NCBI GenBank assembly: GCA_038212305.1
Contig: JBBQUP010000134.1
Span: 1-6,816, forward strand
Direction: 5' to 3'
Source of the DNA: JBBQUP01 sp038212305
Lineage (GTDB): Bacteria > Bacteroidota > Bacteroidia > Bacteroidales > Marinilabiliaceae
DNA: 6,816 bases
The translations under genes and the position numbers were made by a program. The notes below the pieces were generated by a model, which was not told the origin of the DNA, did not search any database, and was given only the letters and a program-made list of their open reading frames with translations. Of the stretch, positions 1-6,321 are shown piece by piece (position 1 is the stretch's first letter; each line of letters opens with the position of its first letter).

Positions 1-822
1 AAAGATGCTGCCGGCAATATTTCTGCTGCAAGCAATAGTGCTGCTACCAAAACAGCTTCTACTTGTACAGGTGGCCCAATTGCTTATACCAACACAGCAT
101 TTACTGCTACTTCGGGTACATTTACTGCCGAGTTTGATGCAGTTCCTGGTGCTGCCGCTATGGATGGTGTATTTAGCTTGAACAGCGCAACAACTTCGGC
201 ATACACAACTATGTCTGTTATTGTTAGGTTCAATACTTCCAATACCATTGATGCTCGAAATGGCGCTGCTTATGCTGCTGCTACAAGTGTTGCTTACACA
301 CCAAACACTGCATATCATTTCCGTTTGGTAATCAACACCACAACCGATAAATACGACATTTATGTAAGAGCCAACGGCGGTGCAGAACAAACCATTGGTA
401 GTCAATACGCTTTCAGAACCGCAGTTACTTCATTGGCTAATCGTTGTATCAAAACCGAAGTTGGTTGTATAGCTATTACCAACTTTATGATTGACGGTGT
501 GTTGAAATCGGCTAATATAAATAGTGCTGAAATCGCATTGTCTTCGAACATGAAACTCAGCGTTTATCCTAACCCATTGGCTCAAAATGGTGAGTTAACC
601 ATTGACTTTGGTGCCAAATTGGAAAAGGCAACCGTTGAAATTTTCGACATCAACGGCAAAATGTTCTACAGCCGTTCAATCGAAAATGCATCGAAAATGA
701 ACTTGATTACAAATGGTATTCTTAATAAAGGATTCTATATTGTTAAGGTTAGCGATAGTCAAAGCATAAATAATCAGAAATTTAAGGTTAAGCAAGTCGT
801 TTTTTTAAAGGATATTCAATAA
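1..822 (+). CDS. C-terminal part of a T9SS-secreted multidomain surface/exoprotein (5' truncated by window edge)
   Basis: The frame is open from the first base and ends at TAA (820-822), giving 273 visible residues; the true start lies upstream. Visible residues 1-20 (DAAGNISAASNSA) look like the last strand and linker of a fibronectin type III repeat. Residues about 28-165 form a LamG/concanavalin-like beta-sandwich rich in Ala, Thr and Asn (VIVRFNTSNTIDARNGAAY, then YHFRLVINTTTDKYDIYV), a module I associate with secreted Bacteroidota polysaccharide-degrading proteins. Residues about 185-265 are a type A T9SS sorting domain: VYPNP at 188-192, then VEIFDINGKMFYS and GFYIVKV. The protein is therefore expected to be exported to the outer membrane and then anchored to the cell surface or released. 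The catalytic part, if any, is upstream, so no enzyme activity can be assigned; a polysaccharide lyase or glycoside hydrolase is an inference from the neighbours. Base composition is visibly more GC-rich than in the next gene. Confidence 0.9.
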   Translation, partial: KDAAGNISAASNSAATKTASTCTGGPIAYTNTAFTATSGTFTAEFDAVPGAAAMDGVFSLNSATTSAYTTMSVIVRFNTSNTIDARNGAAYAAATSVAYTPNTAYHFRLVINTTTDKYDIYVRANGGAEQTIGSQYAFRTAVTSLANRCIKTEVGCIAITNFMIDGVLKSANINSAEIALSSNMKLSVYPNPLAQNGELTIDFGAKLEKATVEIFDINGKMFYSRSIENASKMNLITNGILNKGFYIVKVSDSQSINNQKFKVKQVVFLKDIQ

Positions 823-857
823 AATACCGTTTATTTATCTAATATTTTTCATTCAAT

Positions 858-886
858 TTGATTGGTTCAATTTATAATTATGTTTC
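858..886 (+). promoter_or_regulatory. Candidate Bacteroidota-type promoter for the HTCC gene
   Basis: TTG at 858-860 is followed after 18 bases by TATGTTTC (879-886), which matches the Bacteroidota -7 element TAnnTTTG at all but its last base. The spacing lies within the range known for this phylum. Transcription would start near 893, leaving a leader of only about 10 nt before ATG 903. The stretch is very AT-rich, so a chance match is possible. Confidence 0.3.
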
Positions 887-902
887 GGTTATCTAATTAC
901 TA

Positions 903-3900
903 ATGTTTATGAATTTTATTTTTCTTCGTATTCCCCTGAAATTAAGTAATATTTTATTCATACTCAGTTTTATTGTTTTTTTTAATCTGCTTGCACAAAA
1001 TAGTAATTTAAAATTCAAGCAACTTTCTATAAACAATGGTTTATCATATAGTATTGTAACTTGTGTAATTCAGGACAAAGATGGATTCCTGTGGTTTGGA
1101 ACAAAAAACGGATTGAATAAATACGATGGATATAAGTTTACGATTTATAAAAACAATCCATTAGATTCAACAAGTTTATCGTATAACTGGATGTATGGTT
1201 CATGTTTATTAGAAGATAATGACGGAAAAATATGGGTTGGAACACAAAATGGATTAAACCGTTTTGATAAGGCTACTGAAAAATTTGAACGATATAATGC
1301 AAATCAGATTTCCAGTAGCTCCATTGGTTGTCTATACATGGATTATACTAAAAACGTATGGGTAGGTACTTATTCCGGACTCAATTTATACAACAAAGCC
1401 ACAAATAGTTTCTTTCAATACAGACAAAATACTACTAAAGCAATTCAAGAAGATTTCTATACTAAAATACTCGATAAACGGGATGGTAACCTAATATTAG
1501 CTACAAAAAAAGGATTATGGCTTTTTAATATTAAAAACAAGACTTTCAGTCAACATCCGTCGAGTATTGAAAATAGTGTTGTTGCAAACAGTCAAATATC
1601 AGATATATTAGAAGATAACGAGAAAAACCTTTGGATTTGCACGGCAAATAATGGTTTATTTTGTTACAATAACAACAATCAAACCATTCATTTTTCAGAA
1701 TTAAAATCAAAAAAAGAATTCAAATTTAGTAGCATTTATTTCGGGTTTCAGGATGTGAATAATGATTTATGGTTTGGTACGGATGGAGACGGATTGTATA
1801 AATATAGTTCCAAAAACCATACGTTTCAGAAGTACCATAACAGTGGAAATGAATTTAACTCTATAACTTCAAATGCTATTTATGCATGTTGCGAAGATAG
1901 AAGTAAATTGTTGTGGTTTGGTACCATGAATGGCATCAGCTACCTCGATAAAAAATTGAAATTTGATCACTATCAACGCGTTATAATAGATGATAACTAC
2001 ACTTTAAATAATTATGTAACATCTTTTGCTAAGGACAGCAGAGGTAAGCTTTGGATTGGAACCGATGGGGGAGGATTATGCTTGTACGATCGTAAAACCG
2101 GGAAAATTGAACCCTATAGATATAACAAAAAATTAAAATCGCTTAAAGTAATTGATTTAGCTGCCGATACCGAAGGAAAGCTATGGGTTGGTACATGGAA
2201 TGGAGGTTTGCATTGTATAGATGTTATTACAAATGAAATTAAAAATTTCATGCCCGAAAAGGGAAATTCCAATAGCATAATGTCGCCAAACATTATGGCT
2301 ATGACAATAGATCATAACAACAATCTTTGGATTGCATCATTTTTGGATGGAATTTCATATTTTGATAAAAATAGCGAATCATTCTTTCATATACTTCCAA
2401 GTAATGATATATATACAACAATATCAAATTATGTATATGCTTTAAATAAAGATAGTTATGGCAATGTTTGGATTGGAAACTTAAGAACAGGAATAAACAG
2501 ATTGGTATATGATAAAAATAAACCAATAAATGACAAAAACATTAAATTATATCGATATTCAAACAATCTTGTTTTAGCACACAAGAGTATTACGGCATTT
2601 TTTGAGGACAGTAACTTTAATTTATGGATTGGTTCACAAAATGGATTGGTGAAGTTTAATTATAAAAATGAAGTAGTTAAAGTTTACTTGGAAAAAGATG
2701 GTTTGCCCGGTAATGCCATTTGTGGTATTTTGGAGGATAGCCATGAAAACCTTTGGATTAGTTCAAATAAAGGTATTTCTAAATTCGATAGAAAAAGCAA
2801 TACTTTTCGAAATTACGATTCAGATGATGGCTTACAAAGCAACCAGTTTAACAACCATGCGTGTTTTAAAGACAATGATGGCACTATGTATTTTGGTGGT
2901 GTAAATGGGTTTAATGTTTTTCATCCAGACAGCATAGTCGACAATCAATACATACCTCCAGTAGTACTTACCGATTTTAAAATATTTATGAAATCGGTAC
3001 AGGTTGGTGAAAAAGTAAATGGACGAATTGTGCTTACTAAATCTATTTCAATGTTAAAAGAATTAGAACTTAGGTACGATGAATCGATGATTACATTTGA
3101 GTTTGCTGCATTAAATTATATTTTCCCTGAAAAAAATCAATATGCCTATATTTTAGAAGGTTTTGATAATTCAATTCATTACGTTGGTAATGAGCGTTCA
3201 GCTACTTATACAAATTTAAATCAAGGTGAATATACATTTAAAGTAATTGCTTCTAATAACGATGGATTATGGAATAATACTGGTGTTTCTATAAATATAA
3301 CCATCCTGCCCCCTTGGTGGAAATCATGGTGGGCATACGTTATATATTTGTTAGTGGTTTTAGCAATGCTTTATTATTATAGAAGGAGAGCTATAAATAA
3401 AGAAAAAATAAGAAGCCAGATTGCCCTTGAAAGACTTGAATTCGAGAAAACCCGCGAATTGAATCAGAAAAATATTGAAGTTGAACAAATGAAAATTACC
3501 TTTTTCACAAATATTTCCCATGAACTTAGAACTCCTTTAACACTCATTATTGGCCCTCTTGAACAATTTATTGCAAATGAAAAGTTAAATCTGTATGCAA
3601 ATACTTTTCGGCTTATGTTGCGAAATGCTCAGCGCTTATTACAATTGATTAATCAAATTTTGGGCATTAGCAAATTGGAAGCTCAAAAAATGCAATTAAA
3701 TGTTTCACAAAATGATATTTGTCAATTTATCAATTCTATCTGCGATTCGTTTAAGCGATATGCCGAGCAACGAAATATTACATTTCAAATTAATCATAAA
3801 ATTAATACATCTCAAGCTTGGTTTGATGCAGAGAAGGTGGAAATAATTATTTGCAATCTTTTATCAAATGCGTTTAAGTATACTGCTGAAAAGGGAAGGA

Positions 3901-5060
3901 TTTCGATTGATACTCAAATTATTGAAAATGTAATAGAAATAAAAGTTCAGGACAATGGTATTGGTATTGCTAAAGAACATTTAAATTATATTTTCGATCG
4001 CTTCTATCAAATTATTAACCCTAAAGGAATTCATCATCAAATAGGAACAGGAATTGGTCTTGCTTTAGTAAAAAATCTTATTGAATTGCATCATGGAACA
4101 ATTTCGGTTCAAAGTGATGAAGATATAGGTACTACGTTTACAGTATCCTTTCCTATTTCTAAAGAATACTATAACGTTGATGAACTTAAAGAACAAACAG
4201 AAAAGCCTTTAATCGGGGGCTCTGAGTTCAAATTTCTTTCGGAAAACAATGAGTCATTAAACGTTCAAAATAATATTAGCGAATCTCCTGATTCAACACA
4301 CAAACCACTTATGTTAATAGTTGACGATAATGAAGATGTACGTGAGTATTTGAAAAGTATCTTTACAAAACAATTTAGAATTGAAGAATCGAGGGATGGG
4401 GAAGATGCTTTAAAAATCGCAGCTTCAGCTTATCCAGATATTATTATATGTGATGTAATGATGCCAAAAATCGATGGTTTGGAATTTTGTTACAAATTAA
4501 AAACAAATGAATATATTAGCCATATACCTGTGATCCTTTTGACTGCGCGCTCATCGGAAGAATATATAATTAAAGGATATGAAACAGGAGCTGATGATTA
4601 TGTTACAAAACCATTTAGTGTTAAATTACTCGAAGTGAGAGTTCAAAATTTAATGGATTCAAGAAAAAAAATGCGTTTGCGATTTTCTCAAAAACCATTA
4701 GACGAAATAAATGATATTGCTCCAACAAATTCTGATGAAACTTTCCTTAATCGTGTGTTAGATATCATTGAGAAATTTATTGCAGATGAAGATTTTGATG
4801 CTGAAATGCTTGCAAAGGAAATGGGGATTGGCCGAACTTTTTTATACGCTAAAATAAAAGCTTTGACCGAAAAGTCGGTACATGAATTTGTTAAGATAAT
4901 ACGACTCAAAAAAGCAGCTAAATTGCTTTCATCAACAGATTTTTCAGTAAAAGAAATTTCATATTTAGTTGGTTTTAAAAACGCAAATCATTTTATGCGA
5001 TGTTTTAAAGAACAATTTGGCGAAACTCCTTCTCAATTTTCAAATAGAAAAGACAAATGA
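903..5060 (+). CDS. Hybrid two-component system sensor/response regulator (HTCC) with double Reg_prop propeller and AraC-type output
   Basis: This 1385-residue protein is a complete HTCC of normal length, combining sensor kinase, receiver and transcription factor in one chain. Residues 1-31 are a signal peptide or N-terminal anchor (hydrophobic core, then LLA|Q). Residues about 35-675 hold 14 Reg_prop blade motifs of the type DGxLWFGTxxGL, enough for two seven-bladed propellers; blade 4 lacks the Trp. A Y_Y_Y domain follows at about 725-803. One membrane helix (809-826) begins after WWKSWW and ends at YYYRRR. The cytoplasmic part has HisKA with phospho-acceptor His873 (NISHELRTPL), HATPase with N-box Asn985/Asn989, G1 DNGIG (1017-1021), F-box near 1031 and G2 GTGIG (1048-1052), a receiver with Asp1141/1142, phospho-acceptor Asp1184 (DVMMP), Thr1214 and Lys1236, and an AraC HTH at about 1281-1380. 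All key residues are present, so it should be functional. The expected role is periplasmic glycan-fragment sensing and activation of nearby carbohydrate genes; the ligand is unknown. ATG 909 is an alternative start two codons in; no strong ribosome-binding site separates the two. Confidence 0.97.
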   Translation: MFMNFIFLRIPLKLSNILFILSFIVFFNLLAQNSNLKFKQLSINNGLSYSIVTCVIQDKDGFLWFGTKNGLNKYDGYKFTIYKNNPLDSTSLSYNWMYGSCLLEDNDGKIWVGTQNGLNRFDKATEKFERYNANQISSSSIGCLYMDYTKNVWVGTYSGLNLYNKATNSFFQYRQNTTKAIQEDFYTKILDKRDGNLILATKKGLWLFNIKNKTFSQHPSSIENSVVANSQISDILEDNEKNLWICTANNGLFCYNNNNQTIHFSELKSKKEFKFSSIYFGFQDVNNDLWFGTDGDGLYKYSSKNHTFQKYHNSGNEFNSITSNAIYACCEDRSKLLWFGTMNGISYLDKKLKFDHYQRVIIDDNYTLNNYVTSFAKDSRGKLWIGTDGGGLCLYDRKTGKIEPYRYNKKLKSLKVIDLAADTEGKLWVGTWNGGLHCIDVITNEIKNFMPEKGNSNSIMSPNIMAMTIDHNNNLWIASFLDGISYFDKNSESFFHILPSNDIYTTISNYVYALNKDSYGNVWIGNLRTGINRLVYDKNKPINDKNIKLYRYSNNLVLAHKSITAFFEDSNFNLWIGSQNGLVKFNYKNEVVKVYLEKDGLPGNAICGILEDSHENLWISSNKGISKFDRKSNTFRNYDSDDGLQSNQFNNHACFKDNDGTMYFGGVNGFNVFHPDSIVDNQYIPPVVLTDFKIFMKSVQVGEKVNGRIVLTKSISMLKELELRYDESMITFEFAALNYIFPEKNQYAYILEGFDNSIHYVGNERSATYTNLNQGEYTFKVIASNNDGLWNNTGVSINITILPPWWKSWWAYVIYLLVVLAMLYYYRRRAINKEKIRSQIALERLEFEKTRELNQKNIEVEQMKITFFTNISHELRTPLTLIIGPLEQFIANEKLNLYANTFRLMLRNAQRLLQLINQILGISKLEAQKMQLNVSQNDICQFINSICDSFKRYAEQRNITFQINHKINTSQAWFDAEKVEIIICNLLSNAFKYTAEKGRISIDTQIIENVIEIKVQDNGIGIAKEHLNYIFDRFYQIINPKGIHHQIGTGIGLALVKNLIELHHGTISVQSDEDIGTTFTVSFPISKEYYNVDELKEQTEKPLIGGSEFKFLSENNESLNVQNNISESPDSTHKPLMLIVDDNEDVREYLKSIFTKQFRIEESRDGEDALKIAASAYPDIIICDVMMPKIDGLEFCYKLKTNEYISHIPVILLTARSSEEYIIKGYETGADDYVTKPFSVKLLEVRVQNLMDSRKKMRLRFSQKPLDEINDIAPTNSDETFLNRVLDIIEKFIADEDFDAEMLAKEMGIGRTFLYAKIKALTEKSVHEFVKIIRLKKAAKLLSSTDFSVKEISYLVGFKNANHFMRCFKEQFGETPSQFSNRKDK

Positions 5061-5068
5061 CTTCTATT

Positions 5069-5085
5069 TAGTCGAACGTGAAAAA
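5069..5085 (+). repeat. Left terminal inverted repeat of the IS relic
   Basis: TAGTCGAACGTGAAAAA matches the reverse complement of 6151-6167 at 16 of 17 bases (G at 5078 against A). The match stops abruptly outside 5069, which supports this as the true end, with TA as part of the repeat or as target duplication. Confidence 0.88.
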
Positions 5086-5095
5086 AGGTTTTCAT
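5078..5095 (+). repeat. Subterminal hairpin inside the left IS end
   Basis: TGAAAA (5079-5084) pairs with TTTTCA (5089-5092 and CA to 5094) across the 4-nt loop AAGG, and a G-T wobble (5078/5095) extends the stem. It overlaps the terminal repeat. No T-run follows, so it does not look like a standard terminator. A comparable hairpin lies at the right end. Confidence 0.5.
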
Positions 5096-5133
5096 CTTCT
5101 TTAAAACGCTGATTATTAACAATTATCTGTTTG

Positions 5134-5141
5134 TAACTTTG
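5134..5141 (+). promoter_or_regulatory. Candidate -7 element of the transposase promoter
   Basis: TAACTTTG is an exact match to the Bacteroidota -7 consensus TAnnTTTG. No TTG is present at the usual distance upstream (5109-5111 reads CTG), so the -33 box is weak or absent. Transcription would begin near 5148, about 54 nt before the likely transposase ATG at 5202. Confidence 0.4.
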
Positions 5142-5164
5142 GTTTTAAAAGGACAATATTATTG

Positions 5165-5196
5165 CAAGGTTTTTAATAAATTGCTTAAAAACCTTG
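5165..5196 (+). promoter_or_regulatory. Perfect 12-bp hairpin just upstream of the transposase start
   Basis: CAAGGTTTTTAA (5165-5176) and TTAAAAACCTTG (5185-5196) are perfect reverse complements around the 8-nt loop TAAATTGC. The structure ends 5 nt before ATG 5202, so in an mRNA it would sit over the ribosome-landing region. Several IS families are known to use such hairpins to block transposase translation from read-through transcripts; read-through from the HTCC gene would be the obvious source here. No T-run follows, so termination is less likely. The role is inferred, the repeat itself is plain. Confidence 0.6.
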
Positions 5197-5201
5197 TAGA
5201 A

Positions 5202-6137
5202 ATGATTGGAAAAATAGCTAAAACACCTCAATTAGAATTGTTTAAAACGCCCCTTAAACAGTTTTTAAAAGATAATCATGAACTCATACTGCTTTTGAGA
5301 AAAATAAATTGGGATTTGCTGGAGCAACATTAGGTACTTATTGTTGTGTGGATAATGGTTGTTCATGTGTTCCAATCCGCACAATTTCAGGTATTATCAT
5401 GCTTAAGCGGATGTTTAATAAAAGTGACGAAAGTATTTTGGATCGTTGGGTTGAAAATCTTTATTGGCAATATTTCTGAGGAGAAACGTATTTTAGTCAT
5501 GATTTACCATTTGACAGAACCGAACTAATCAAGTTTCGCAAACGGATTGGAGATAAGGGTGCCGAGCAGAAGTGTTCAAGAAAAAAACATAACCTATCCC
5601 ACCGATGCCAAATGACGAAAGAGAATAATCCAGAAGTGTCGAGAAATAGCCAATGATGAAGGAATTGAACTGCGTTACAGTTATCGACGAGAGCTTAATC
5701 AATTGATGATTGATCAACGTTTTCACACTCATCCCAAACGACGAAAAAAGGCACGCATGGCAGCTCGCAGAATAAGCATTATTGCAGGAATCGTTGATAG
5801 ATGCTACAAAGGGCGAAAGGTTGTTAATGACACACAAATAGTAGCTCCTTCAAAATTACCAAGCAAAACGAGTAACTTCCAAAAACAGAAATACTGAAGA
5901 TGGTTCAGAGCAAGTGTAGGTATTGAGCCAATTATAGGCCATTTAAAGAAAGATCACCGATTGAGTCGTAACTATTTATTACATGAACAAGGTGATTTAA
6001 TCAATACGATACTGGCAGCAGCTAGATTTAATTTAAGAAAAATGCTTCAGCGATTAAAAGCTGAAGCAATAAATTTTTATCTGTTTACTTTAAATTGGTT
6101 TTTCAGTAGTTGCGTGAAATTAAATTTAACTGCATGA
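5202..6137 (+). pseudogene. Broken IS5-like DDE transposase (frameshift, three in-frame TGA, two probable internal deletions)
   Basis: The reading starts at ATG 5202 (MIGKIAKTPQLELFKTPLKQ) and stops at TAG 5331. The homologous reading continues in another frame from about 5330 (VPIRTISGIIMLKRMF, then DRWVENLYWQYF), with TGA at 5477 where I expect the Cys of YFCGE, then LPFDRTELIKFRKRIGDKGA. Near 5573 it jumps frame to VQEKNITYPTDAK (5574-5612), with TGA at 5613, then ELRYSYRRELNQLM and HPKRRKKARMAARR, then VDRCYKGRKVVND near 5793. A TGA at 5895 follows, then GIEPIIGHLKKDHRLSRNY and the natural-looking stop at 6135-6137. Compared with the family as I remember it, a segment ending in the first catalytic Asp (D of DTTVQEKN) is missing before 5574, and roughly 100 residues are missing between IAG and VDRCYKG. 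The second Asp (5796-5798) and the Glu (5925-5927) remain, 43 codons apart. About 310 residues survive. No active transposase can be made. Confidence 0.88.
6043..6078 (+). terminator. Terminator-like hairpin within the 3' end of the transposase remnant
   Basis: TGCTTCAGC (6043-6051) pairs perfectly with GCTGAAGCA (6060-6068) around an 8-nt loop; the 9-bp stem holds five G-C pairs. A run of five T (6074-6078) follows after five A/T bases. This resembles an intrinsic terminator, although it lies inside the remaining coding frame (MLQRLKAEAINF), before the stop at 6135. It could also limit read-through from the HTCC gene into the lyase gene. Confidence 0.42.
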
Positions 6138-6159
6138 AAAATTAAAGGGGTTTTTCATG
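6133..6159 (+). repeat. Subterminal hairpin at the right IS end
   Basis: CATGAAAAA (6133-6141) and TTTTTCATG (6151-6159) form a perfect 9-bp stem around the loop TTAAAGGGG, with a G-T wobble (6132/6160) outside. The right arm is part of the terminal repeat, and the left arm begins at the last codons of the transposase frame. No T-run follows. The arrangement mirrors the smaller hairpin at the left end. Confidence 0.6.
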
Positions 6160-6167
6160 TTCGACTA
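6151..6167 (-). repeat. Right terminal inverted repeat of the IS relic
   Basis: Read on the minus strand this is TAGTCGAACATGAAAAA, matching the left end 5069-5085 at 16 of 17 positions. It is followed by TGCAAC, unrelated to the left flank apart from the shared TA. Confidence 0.88.
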
Positions 6168-6253
6168 TGCAACATATTTTAAGAATCATCTATTTATTTT
6201 ACGATCTTTTTGTTTGTGAACCATAAGAAAGTAGAAACGAATGCTCAGTCATC

Positions 6254-6281
6254 TTGCAAGTAAAACTTTAACCTAAATTCG
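6254..6281 (+). promoter_or_regulatory. Candidate promoter of the alginate-lyase-family gene
   Basis: TTG (6254-6256), a 17-nt spacer and TAAATTCG (6274-6281) match the Bacteroidota TTG / TAnnTTTG pattern with one mismatch in the -7 box. Transcription would start near 6288, giving a leader of about 34 nt, A-rich just before the ATG as is common in this phylum. It lies outside the IS, so the gene can have its own promoter despite the insertion. I see no convincing inverted repeat that would mark an HTCC binding site in 6168-6321. Confidence 0.35.
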
Positions 6282-6321
6282 CATTGTTTATGATTTAGAA
6301 ACAAATTTAAAAATTGAAATT

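Larger units (their letters stand above)
5069..6167 (+). mobile_element. Decayed, internally deleted IS5-like insertion sequence (about 1.1 kb) with preserved terminal inverted repeats
   Basis: The two ends carry near-perfect 17-bp inverted repeats (5069-5085 and 6151-6167), with remnants of one DDE transposase of the IS5-like DUF772/DDE_Tnp_1 type between them. If the flanking TA dinucleotides (5069-5070 and 6166-6167) are the target duplication, the element proper is 5071-6165, or 1095 bp. That is shorter than I would expect for an intact relative with a transposase of about 450 residues, and agrees with the two internal deletions inferred in the coding region. The left end lies 8 bp after the HTCC stop codon and the right end 154 bp before the lyase start, so the element sits in the intergenic gap and breaks neither gene. 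It cannot move by itself, but its ends look usable by a related transposase in trans. The family name is from remembered protein motifs; the exact IS group is not certain. Confidence 0.87.

Noticed and set aside
835..897. Direct repeats TTATCTAAT (835-843 and 889-897) and TTCAATTT (852-859 and 866-873) upstream of the HTCC gene.
   Set aside because: Short A/T-rich words in an A/T-rich 80-bp gap are expected by chance; the spacing gives no clear operator pattern.
2299..2526. Small minus-strand open frame inside the HTCC gene, with similar ones at 2698-2904 (plus) and 4688-4909 (minus).
   Set aside because: Each overlaps well-defined HTCC domains in another frame and has no independent evidence; they are shadows.
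1080..2935. Repeated DNA segments encoding LWFGT/LWIGT-type motifs in the HTCC gene.
   Set aside because: These are diverged propeller blades at protein level, not DNA repeats or a CRISPR array.
5139..5201. Transposase start at ATG 5139 instead of 5202.
   Set aside because: The family N-terminus as I recall it begins close to MIGK, and 5139 falls inside the -7-like element and upstream of the hairpin.
5346..5528. A separate 60-codon gene in the plus strand starting at 5346.
   Set aside because: Its frame is not the one carrying transposase similarity here (that is the frame read from 5330), and it lies inside the remnant.
5529..5837. A 102-codon minus-strand open frame across the IS remnant.
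   Set aside because: It lies opposite clear transposase homology on the plus strand, starts in a poor context and shows no recognisable domain or signal.
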